From: Myxococcales bacterium
GTDB lineage: Bacteria; Myxococcota_A; Polyangia; JAHFDS01
Assembly (NCBI GenBank): GCA_023248855.1
Contig: JAHFDS010000022.1
Coordinates: 1 to 37,107, forward strand
Length of the DNA stretch: 37,107 bases
Reading direction: 5' to 3'
Shown here: positions 24,105 to 32,700 of the stretch, piece by piece
Position numbering within the stretch: position 1 is the first letter of the stretch
Layout: each line of letters begins with the position of its first letter
Program-made: the position numbers and the translations under genes
The notes under the pieces: generated by a model
What the model was told of the DNA's origin: nothing
Seen by the model: the letters and a program-made list of their open reading frames with translations, nothing else
Databases searched by the model: none

Positions 24105-26701
24105 CCCGCGCCTCCTTCGACGCACTCGTCACGCGCCTCGCCGAGTCGCCCACGACGTTCAGCGAGCGCGAGCTGCTCGAGCCCTCGCACTGGAGCCTCG
24201 GCGAAGACGCCCGCCTGCGCGAAGACCTGCGCTTCCGCGAGACGCCTTGGGGCCGCTGGATGCTCGCCGAGTACCTCGTGGTCAACGACCCGGTCTACCG
24301 CTGGCTCCACGCCGAGAAGCGCGGCTCGGTCGCGCTCGATGCCGCGCTGAAGCGTGCCTCTCAGGTGTTCGGTCGCCGCTGCGTGTTCTGCGCCAACGAC
24401 CCGCGCTTCGTCCTGCGTCACGACGAAGTCCACCTGGCAGCGAGCGAGCTGTCGCGCCAGCCGGTGGTCGAGGACAAGGTCGGCGACCTCGAGAAGTACC
24501 GAACGCACCTGCCGCTCCACAGCCTGAAGGCGGCGGCCGCCTCGGAGCCCGCCGGCGAGTGGGGGAAGCGCGCGCAGGACCAGGTGATCGAGACGCTCGG
24601 CTGGGTGCGCGTGACGCTGCCCGGGCGCCGCCTCAACGACCGCATGTTCATCGCCGCCATCGAGGGCCACAGCATGGACGACGGCAAGAGCGGCCTCGTC
24701 GACGGCGGCTACGCGGTCTTCGAGCTGTGGCCATCGGGGACCAAGCAGAACCTGAGCGTGCTGGTGCGCGGTGCCTTCTCCGACCCGGAGACCGGCAGCT
24801 ACGCGGTGAAGAAGTACGTGGCGGATCAACGTGACGCCGAGGGGCGCCACCACAAGGTCTCGCTCGTCTCTCTGAACCCGAACAAGGAGCGCTACCCCAA
24901 CATCGAGCTGCAGCCCGAGGAGGACGACGACATCACCGTCGTCGCCAAGGTGGTGCAGGCGCTCTTGACCGACGACTACGAGCGGCGCCCGAAGGCGAAC
25001 CGGCGTGTCGGCCGACGCAACCTCACCGGCGATGAGCAGGCCACGCGGCTTGGGCGTCGCCTGGTGTCCTTCTTCGACGGGACCGCGCCCGATGCCGACG
25101 ACGAGGACACGACCACGACGACCAGCACGGGCTGGCAGACGCGGCTCGTGTGCCTTGACGTGGTCGCTGGTGGGCTGCACCTCGAGGTCGGCCCGCTGGA
25201 TGGCCTACCGCTCTTCGCCAACAAGCTGAAGAAGCTCCGCGTCGTCGGCAGCGAATGGGACGCCTTCGTGCTAGCGGCAAACGCGAAGACGCGCCCAACG
25301 CGCGCGCCGGTGCGCCCTGGAACGGGCCCCTGGCGCTGGGAGGCCGTGGGCTTCGAGGAGGAACAGGAGCTCGGCCTCGACAAGCTCGCCCTCGCTGCGC
25401 TCGAGGTGACGGCGCCGATCGTGTTTCGCGTCGACGCGGACGGCGTGGGCCACTGCCTCAAGAGCACTACCCTCTCGCTCGGGCAGGCATACCGGCTCCT
25501 TCTCCCGCCGAACGTCGGAGACGACCTCGGCACCGAGCTGGATGGCGGCTGGCGCATCTGGTCGCTCGACCTGGCTGCACAGCTCTCGCCCACAACGCGC
25601 CAGATGCTGACTGCGCTTGGTCTCGACGTCGGCGAAGCGTGGCCGCGCCTCGAGTGGGCGCTGGGTCCGGCTTCGGCGTGGCGCACCAACGCGCGCGGCG
25701 AGAGCTACCCGGTCTTTGAAGCGGGCACGGACCTGTTCGTGAACGTGGGCGGCGTCTCGGTCGAAGAGGGGGAAGATGCGGTGCTGTTCCTCCACGGCCC
25801 CGCGGGCACCGAGCAACTGTCGCTGTCGGCGAACGGGCTCGTTTCACTCGGCACGCTCGTAGCGGGGCGGTGGGCCTGCGCGCTCATGCACTCGCGAACC
25901 AGCGTCCAGCCCGCGACACTCGTCTTCGCGGTCGCTGAGAACGCCGCCCAACACGTCGCCGCGACGTGGACGGCTGCCGCACCGGGCGGGCTCGCGTCGC
26001 TCGAAGCAACGGCGCCTCCTGCCTGGCCTGTCGCGCTGCGCTGGCGAGTCATCGCCTCGTACGAGGAGCCACTCGCGACGCTCTACGGCAACGACGACCG
26101 CACGCTGCCCGTCGAAAGCATCGCTTCGCTCATCGAGGCCCGCGCTGCCCGCGCGCGCATCGCCGATCTCGTCCTCGACTTCGGCGAGTTGGGCCGCCGC
26201 TTGATTCCTCATGACGGTCGCGCGTCGTTGAAGCAGGTGCGCGAGCAACTGACCGCGCTGTGGCAGGAGCGCTCGGGACTGGTGCAAATCCGCGTGGGCG
26301 CGTGGCTACAGCTCATGCCCACGTGGTTCGAACCGGTCACAGCGCTCTTCGGATACGGCCTTGAACCGCTCAGCATGCCGGCGGACGCGGATGCGCCCCA
26401 CGACCTCACGGCGTGGCTCCTCACGGTGGACGAGCGCATGGTTGGCAGCATTACGCGCTCGCCCTCGCGCGTCCTCGTGCTCACCACCGACCTCGACGCC
26501 GTGCTGCGCGATCGCCGAGCGTGGATCGACAGCGCCTGTTCAGCAGCAAAGGTGCGCGACGCGATCGTCACCGATGGCACGCGCTGGACGACGCACCGCA
26601 AGGGCAGCCAGCAGCTCAAGCAGCAGGTGTGGAACCTTGACCACGCCATCGGCCTCGGCAGCGTCGACGACATGCTGGGCGACCTCGCGGAGGGCTTGTG
26701 A
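24101..26701 (+). CDS. 866-aa protein with LexA-type S24 autoprotease domain
   Basis: Residues about 145-300 read as a LexA/UmuD/CI-type S24 peptidase. There is an Ala-Gly at 151-152 (EPAGEW) at the place of the self-cleavage site. S191 lies in EGHSMDDG (LexA has GMSM), followed by GLVDGGYAVFEL. K237 lies in YAVKKY, then VSLVSLNPNKERYP and ITVVAKVV, as in LexA. The spacings (40 and 46 residues) are close to those of LexA, UmuD and lambda CI. The N-terminal 140 residues contain a possible winged helix (ETPWGRWMLAEYLV) and a CVFC pair. Residues 310-866 are unrecognised, with an acidic/Thr linker near 330-345. I infer a damage- or ligand-triggered self-cleaving regulator or switchable effector. 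It is coupled by ATGA to McrC and TGATG to the next gene. Confidence 0.75.
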   Translation: MTRASFDALVTRLAESPTTFSERELLEPSHWSLGEDARLREDLRFRETPWGRWMLAEYLVVNDPVYRWLHAEKRGSVALDAALKRASQVFGRRCVFCANDPRFVLRHDEVHLAASELSRQPVVEDKVGDLEKYRTHLPLHSLKAAAASEPAGEWGKRAQDQVIETLGWVRVTLPGRRLNDRMFIAAIEGHSMDDGKSGLVDGGYAVFELWPSGTKQNLSVLVRGAFSDPETGSYAVKKYVADQRDAEGRHHKVSLVSLNPNKERYPNIELQPEEDDDITVVAKVVQALLTDDYERRPKANRRVGRRNLTGDEQATRLGRRLVSFFDGTAPDADDEDTTTTTSTGWQTRLVCLDVVAGGLHLEVGPLDGLPLFANKLKKLRVVGSEWDAFVLAANAKTRPTRAPVRPGTGPWRWEAVGFEEEQELGLDKLALAALEVTAPIVFRVDADGVGHCLKSTTLSLGQAYRLLLPPNVGDDLGTELDGGWRIWSLDLAAQLSPTTRQMLTALGLDVGEAWPRLEWALGPASAWRTNARGESYPVFEAGTDLFVNVGGVSVEEGEDAVLFLHGPAGTEQLSLSANGLVSLGTLVAGRWACALMHSRTSVQPATLVFAVAENAAQHVAATWTAAAPGGLASLEATAPPAWPVALRWRVIASYEEPLATLYGNDDRTLPVESIASLIEARAARARIADLVLDFGELGRRLIPHDGRASLKQVREQLTALWQERSGLVQIRVGAWLQLMPTWFEPVTALFGYGLEPLSMPADADAPHDLTAWLLTVDERMVGSITRSPSRVLVLTTDLDAVLRDRRAWIDSACSAAKVRDAIVTDGTRWTTHRKGSQQLKQQVWNLDHAIGLGSVDDMLGDLAEGL

Positions 26702-27684
26702 TGACGCTCGCCCTCGTCACTCGCGAAGACGCCGTGAAGCGGCTCACGCAGCTTCCTGGCGGCGTACCGGACGCCATCGAAGCCTTGAGCGATTTCGTGC
26801 GCGCCGAGGTTCACGCCCGACAGCACGCTCCTCGCGCGACGGTGCTCTCGCGCGTGGCGCGGCTGCTCGCACCAGCCCTGGTCATGGAAGAGGAGCGCAT
26901 CGACGCGGTGTGCGACGCGCTCGAGCGCGAGGGCGACGTGGTGCTCGCCCCGGGCGGACTCCTCTACGCGACACCGACGCGCGTGGTGGCCCTGAAGAAG
27001 ACCGCGCGCATCTTCAGCAGCGTCCCGACGCGCACGCTTGCAGCAGTGCTCGGGCGAGAGGTCTTCGCGAAAGCCGCGACGCGCGCCGTTGCCTCGGTTG
27101 ATGGTCTCGCCGAAGCGGTCATGACGATCGGCGGCGCGATGGTCACGCCCGAGGTGTGGGCGGGCTTCGATCGCACGCCGCCCGCCGACGCCGCGTTCCT
27201 CACGAAGCTCGAACAGCGACTCGAATGGCAGGCGCTGGGCGCGGGCTCGCTCGAGAAGGACGGCCCGCTCGAGTGGCGTACTTGGCAGTCCACGCCGGAA
27301 GGCATGCGATGGCGGCGCAGCCACGAAGGACGCCTCTGGTGGGCCCGCACGCGCTTCGGTGGCCATCATCGCGCGTGGACGGGGAGGGGCTCTCCTTCCA
27401 CGAGCCCATTCGTCGAGCTGAACCCCGATGACACCGACCGCGCCCGCTTCGCGCTCTCACGCGAGGTGGCCGGAGCCTCTGTGCTGCGCGTCGTGCGCTC
27501 CGGCAAGTGCGCGACCCTCGAACTTCCTGCGTGGCTTCCACGCCCCGAGTACCGCTGGCTCTCGATGCAGGCGGAGCCCTCGCCCGACACGAAGGGTCTG
27601 CGCTGGGAGGTCGCCGCGCACGACGAAGCGATGATCACGAAGCTGCTGGCCGAGCGTCTCGGGCTTGTCGTGGAGGCCACATGA
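26701..27684 (+). CDS. Unrecognised 327-aa defence-operon protein, possible winged helix
   Basis: I do not recognise this family. Residues about 45-95 (ATVLSRVARLLAPALV, ERIDAVCDALEREGDVVLAPGG, LYATPTRVVAL) have the helix-helix-strand-wing pattern of a winged helix. The rest is mixed: a Trp-rich stretch at 195-230 (EWRTWQSTPEGMRWRR, GRLWWARTRFGG) and a beta-rich C-terminus. No catalytic motif is visible. It starts TGATG at the end of the S24 gene (a GTG at 26698 is also in frame) and overlaps the next start by ATGA, so it is a fixed member of the operon. It may be a specificity or adaptor subunit of the S24 protein or the RelE-UvrD helicase next to it. Confidence 0.8.
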   Translation: MTLALVTREDAVKRLTQLPGGVPDAIEALSDFVRAEVHARQHAPRATVLSRVARLLAPALVMEEERIDAVCDALEREGDVVLAPGGLLYATPTRVVALKKTARIFSSVPTRTLAAVLGREVFAKAATRAVASVDGLAEAVMTIGGAMVTPEVWAGFDRTPPADAAFLTKLEQRLEWQALGAGSLEKDGPLEWRTWQSTPEGMRWRRSHEGRLWWARTRFGGHHRAWTGRGSPSTSPFVELNPDDTDRARFALSREVAGASVLRVVRSGKCATLELPAWLPRPEYRWLSMQAEPSPDTKGLRWEVAAHDEAMITKLLAERLGLVVEAT

Positions 27685-29747
27685 CGCGACGACAACTCAC
27701 CATCAAACCGAGCTGCATGCGGGAGATCGCGACGTTCCCAGCAGACCGCGCCGCGCTCCTCTGGGACAAGATCGACGCGCTCGTTTCGGACCCATTCCCC
27801 GACGGGAAGGTGAAGAAGAAGCTCAAGGGCGCCGACGGTGTGTACCGCCTCCGCGTGACCGACCACCGCGTGTTTTATCGCTTCGGCGAGGATTGGATCA
27901 GCCTGCTCGGCATCCGACGGCGCGCCGAGGACACCTACGACGGTGTGCCTGACGAGACCGCCGACGCTCCGGCGCCCGATGACGGCGACGACAACCTCGA
28001 CGCGCTCATCGCCGCGTCGCAGCCGAAGGTCTTTCAGTTCAAGACGACGGAGCCCGAGACCACGCTGCCCGAGCCCATCACGCAGGATCTACTGCGTGAG
28101 CTCAACGTGCCCGTCGCAGCGGTGCCTACGCTGTTGCGCTGCACGACGGAAGAAGCGTTGCTCGAAGCGCCCGTACCTCCGGACGTTCTCAGCCGAGTCG
28201 TTGACCGTCTGTTCCCGCCGACCATCGAGCGGCTCGACCAACAGCCCGACCTCGTAGTCGCCTCGACGAAGGACCTGGTCCGCTTCAAGGAGGGCGACCT
28301 GCTGGGCTTCCTGCTGCGCCTCGACGAGGACCAGCTCAAGCTGACCCAGTGGGCGATGAAGGGCCCCACGATGGTTCGGGGCGGCGCGGGCACGGGCAAG
28401 AGCACCGTCGCGCTCTACCGCGTGAAGGCGCTCCTCGAACGGCCCGGCGCCTCGGGCACGGAGCGCGTGTTGTTCACAACGTACACGCGCTCGCTGCTCA
28501 CCGTCACGCAGCAGCTCCTCGAGCAGCTCCTCACGCCCGACCAGCTTCGCCGCGTCGAGGTGGCGACGTGCGACCAGATCGCGTGGCGCATCATCGGCAG
28601 GGCTCGCAAGGTCGGGCAGCTCGAATCGGATGGCGATGCGCTGCGCAGGCTCGCCAAGCTCCGCCAGAAGCACGTCTCCGGCGGTTCGGCCTTCGAGTCG
28701 AAGCTGCGTGGGCGCGCGCTGGAGCGACTGAGCGACGCGTGGCTCCTCGAAGAGTTCGAGTGGATCATCGAGGGCCGCGGCCTCACGAGCCTCGCCGAGT
28801 ACCAGGCTGCGGCGCGTCCGGGACGCGGTCTGCCGCTCAACGAGCGCGCCCGAGTGGCGGTGTGGGAGCTGTACGAGGCGTTTTCGAAGGGCGCGGGCGA
28901 GCGATACCCGGCACTGCGACGCGAGGCGCTGAAGCTCCTCGCCGAGGACGTTCAGGCTGTCCGTTACGACTACGTCGTCGTTGACGAAGCGCAGGACCTC
29001 AGCCCCGTATCGCTCGCGCTCATGGCCGAGGTTTGCAAGACGGCCGAGGGCATCTTCTTCGCCGCCGACAACAAGCAGTCGCTCTACTCGCGCAACTACA
29101 CGTGGAGTTCGGCGCACCCGCGTCTCCAATTTCGAGGGCGCACGGCGCTGCTCTCACGCAACTACCGCTCCACCCGCGAGATCGATCGCGCAGCGTTTTC
29201 GGTTCTGTTGGCCGAGGAGGAGGACGAGCTGGTCGCCTCGAACAGCGTCCACGAGGGGCCGCTCCCGGTACTCGTGCGCGACATCGCAGCAGACAGGCAG
29301 GCCGAGTGGATCGCGCGCTTCGTTCGGCAGATGGCCCGCCACCTTCACCTGAAGGCGAGCGCCGCCGCCGTGCTGGTTCCCTCCGCCGCCGTGGGCGAGA
29401 CGATCGCCAAGGAGCTTCAGGCGCAGGGCGTCGATGCCCGTTTCTTCCCCGGACGCGACCTCGACCTCAAAGCCGACGTGGTGCGCGTGCTGACGTTGCA
29501 CGCGGCCAAGGGCCTCGAGTTTCCCATCGTCATCGTCGCCGGCCTCGAGAGCGGTGCGTGGCCCGTGCCCGAGGACTTCGAGGAGCCCGCCCTGTTTGCC
29601 GAGCGCGCGCGCCACGAGCGGCGCGTGCTCTACGTCGGGCTGACCCGCGCAATGCGAGGCTTGATGCTGCTTGTTCCCCCGGGATGCCGACATCCCGCCG
29701 TCGTCGATCTCGACGTCAACCACTGGCACGTGGAGAGCGCCCCGTGA
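27681..29747 (+). CDS. UvrD/Rep-type helicase with N-terminal RelE-like domain
   Basis: This 688-aa protein fuses two modules. Residues about 1-95 look like a RelE/ParE-fold toxin domain (KKKLKGADGVYRLRVTDHRV, then FYRFGEDWISLLGIRRR). The rest is a superfamily 1A helicase: GGAGTGKS at 234-241, DEAQ at 435-438, SRNYRSTREI, LTLHAAKGLEFPIV and YVGLTRAMRG. UvrD-like enzymes unwind DNA 3' to 5'. The RelE fold could be an RNA-cleaving toxin or, as in related fusions, just a nucleic-acid contact. No antitoxin gene is adjacent, which argues for a non-toxic or helicase-controlled domain. The start overlaps the previous stop (ATGA), and its stop overlaps the next start (GTGA). Confidence 0.85.
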   Translation: MTRRQLTIKPSCMREIATFPADRAALLWDKIDALVSDPFPDGKVKKKLKGADGVYRLRVTDHRVFYRFGEDWISLLGIRRRAEDTYDGVPDETADAPAPDDGDDNLDALIAASQPKVFQFKTTEPETTLPEPITQDLLRELNVPVAAVPTLLRCTTEEALLEAPVPPDVLSRVVDRLFPPTIERLDQQPDLVVASTKDLVRFKEGDLLGFLLRLDEDQLKLTQWAMKGPTMVRGGAGTGKSTVALYRVKALLERPGASGTERVLFTTYTRSLLTVTQQLLEQLLTPDQLRRVEVATCDQIAWRIIGRARKVGQLESDGDALRRLAKLRQKHVSGGSAFESKLRGRALERLSDAWLLEEFEWIIEGRGLTSLAEYQAAARPGRGLPLNERARVAVWELYEAFSKGAGERYPALRREALKLLAEDVQAVRYDYVVVDEAQDLSPVSLALMAEVCKTAEGIFFAADNKQSLYSRNYTWSSAHPRLQFRGRTALLSRNYRSTREIDRAAFSVLLAEEEDELVASNSVHEGPLPVLVRDIAADRQAEWIARFVRQMARHLHLKASAAAVLVPSAAVGETIAKELQAQGVDARFFPGRDLDLKADVVRVLTLHAAKGLEFPIVIVAGLESGAWPVPEDFEEPALFAERARHERRVLYVGLTRAMRGLMLLVPPGCRHPAVVDLDVNHWHVESAP

Positions 29748-32700
29748 GCAATGTGAATCTCCACACCTTCGCCGAGGAAGGTCGCCTCGTAGACACGGAC
29801 ATCGTGGGCTTCCTCCGCAGGAAGCTCGACAAGGGCGACAAGCTCGACTTCACCAGCATCGTCGAGGTCGCCGAGGCCGTGCTCGACGCCCTGTTCGACG
29901 GCTGGTCGCCCGAGCAAGCGGCGGACTCGATCGCCGAGCTGAGCCCCGCTGCCGACGCAGCGCTCGCTGCTTGGGCCGACCGCGCGGGCGGCAAGGTCAC
30001 GAAGGCAGAGAAGACGACGCGTAAGGTCACGGTGCGCAAGCCCGCTCCGTCGACGCGGCCGCCGTCGGTTCTCGAGCGAGATCCCGCGGGCGACGAGCGC
30101 TTCACGCCGACGCGCCTGGTCCGTCGCCTGCAGGAGGCCCTGCGCGGCTACATCGAGAGCGCGTATCCGCTCAACGATCCGACGCTGGTGCGCGCACGGC
30201 GGCGCCTCCTCGAAGAGGAGGCGGGAGGTCACCTCCTCGCGCAGGAGCCGTACATCGAGACCACGACGCGCTATGCGACATCGAAGGCGACGTACGGCGA
30301 CCTCGGGCTCTCGGCGCCGTTGGCGACGTTCTTCTCGAAGCTCGCCAAGACTGCGTCGGTTCAGAGCACTTCGGAGGAGGCGCGCACAGTGCTCTTCTCC
30401 TCGATGTACGTGCATCAGGAGCGCGCGTTCCGCGAGTTCCTCGTCGAAGGCAGGGACATCGTCGTCGCGACGGGTACGGGTTCCGGCAAGACCGAGTGCT
30501 TCCTCGTGCCGATGCTCGGCTCGCTCTACGACGAGGCAGTACGTTCGCCGAGGACCTTCGAGCAGCCTGGTGTGCGCGCGCTCATCCTCTACCCGATGAA
30601 CGCGCTAGTGAACGACCAGCTCTCGCGTCTGCGTCTGTTGCTCGGTGATCCGGTTGTTGCTGACGCTTTCAAGGGGCTGGGGAAAGACCGACGCTTCCCG
30701 CGCTTCGGCATGTACACCGGGCGCACGCCGTACCCCGGCCCGCGAACGACCGCGCGCGACGGCGAGCGTGTGAAGCCGCTGCTCGACTACTACTTGGGCC
30801 TCTCGCCCGAGGTCGAAGAGCGGCTGCGTCGGCTCGGTCGCTACCCGGCCAAGGACCTCCAAGCGTTCTACGCTCAGAACGAAGCGCGCCGCCGGACGTA
30901 CCAGAGCGGCAAGCGCGCCGGGCAGGAGTACACCGACCACAACTGGGAGCGGCGGCTTCACACAGGACCGAGCGATCGCGAACTGCTGACCCGGCAGGAG
31001 ATGGTTCACGGAGCCGGGAGCCGTCCGGGCCATGCGCCCGACGTGCTCGTCACGAACTACTCGATGCTCGAGTACATGCTGATGCGGCCGTTCGAGCGCC
31101 CCATCTTCGCAGAGACGAAACGCTGGCTCGACCAAGACGGCACGCAGCTCCTCCTCGTGCTGGACGAAGCGCACATGTACCGGGGCGCGAAAGGCGCGGA
31201 GGTCGCGTTCCTCATTCGCAGACTGCGTGCGCGACTCGGTATCCACGATCGCCCAGACAAGCTGCGGGTCATCGCCACCAGCGCCTCCCTCGGCGAGGGC
31301 GCAGCCGCCGTCGACGCCGTCAAACGCTTCGCCGCCGACATCTCCGGCAAGCGGCCGGAGAGCTTCGAAACCATCACGGGCACACGCGAGGTGCCGACGC
31401 CCGCCAGCCCGGCTCCGAAGGAGATCGCCGACACGTTGGCCTCGCTCGACCTCGACGGCATCAACGAGGCGCTCGATGCCCCGACGCTGCGTGAGAAGCT
31501 CGCGCCGTTGCTTCCGAAAAGCACGAACCCAAGCCCTTCGGAGCACGAGGTGCTCGCAGAGCTTCACGCTGCACTCAAGAACCAGCCGTGGGTGAACCAG
31601 CTCGTGAAGGAGGCGGCGGGGCAAGCCATCGCGCTCGGCGAGCTCGCGCCGCGCGTGTTCCCGGGACACCCCGATGCGCGCCGGGCGCTCGAAGCGTTGC
31701 TCACGGTATCGACGCTCGCGCGCAACAAGGCCGACGAGCCGGGCCTCGTGCCGACGCGCGTCCACGGCCTCTTCCGCGGCCTGCACGGTCTGTATGCTTG
31801 CGTAAACGCGCATTGCGAGGGGCGGCAGAGCGAGCCCGGAGATCCCGCCTTGCTCGGCAAGCTCTTCACCACGCCGCGAGCGGTGTGCGATGCGTGCGGC
31901 TGCCGCGTCTTCGAGATCGCGTCCTGCAGGAGCTGCGGATCCCCATACTTGCTCGCGTACTCGCAAGACGAGTCGCTCGACCGCCTCTCGTTCCTCTGGG
32001 GTGAGACCGAGGGTGCGCTCTTTCGGCTCGAGCTGCTCCCCAGCGCGCCGCGCTACACGGACCGCACCGAGCTCGTGCGGCTCCACCTCCGCACCGGCTA
32101 CCTCGACATCGGCAATCGTTTCCCGGACGACGAGGTGCGCGAGCTGGCGATCTGGCTCAATGGCGACGGCAAGCGCGAGGCATCGTTCGACCGCTGCGCC
32201 ATGTGCCAGCCCGCTGCGCCCGCCAAGAGCCGCATCTACGACTTCAGGACGCGCGGCGAGCAGCCGTTCACGGCGCTCATCGAGGCGCAGTTCGCTGAGC
32301 AGCCGCCGCAAAAGAAGGACCCGCGCCTACCGAACCACGGCCGCAAGGTGCTCGTGTTCAGCGACGGTCGGCAGAAGGCCGCGCGCCTCGCGCCCGCGCT
32401 CGAGCACAGCCACGCCCGCGACCTGTTCCGCCAGGTCGTCGCGCTGGCCGCGCACGAGCTGCGCGACAAGGGCGGGCTCTCGGCGATGCAGTACCTGTAT
32501 CCCGCAGTCGTCCATCTCTGCGCGCATCGCGGCTACGACCTGTTCCCGGCCGCCGACGAGGTCGAGTTCCACAACCACCTCGGGCAGGTGAAGGGCAAGA
32601 CGCTCCAGCAGACGATCGCGATGGCCAACAAGGGCTGGCTCCGTGCCACACGCTCGTTCGCGCAAGCGATCTTCAGCGAGCTGACGGACCGCTACTACTC

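Noticed and set aside
22605-24125. 506-aa reverse-strand open frame
   Set aside because: It lies opposite the whole of McrC, whose catalytic residues prove the forward frame; long antisense frames are common in GC-rich DNA.
23867-25180. 437-aa reverse-strand open frame
   Set aside because: It lies opposite the McrC end and the S24 domain, which have clear forward-strand motifs.
29033-29743. In-frame upstream extension of the giant helicase
   Set aside because: The extension runs through the helicase motifs of the UvrD gene in another frame and is Arg/Ala/Gly-rich; the GTG at 29744 with GTGA coupling is the natural start.
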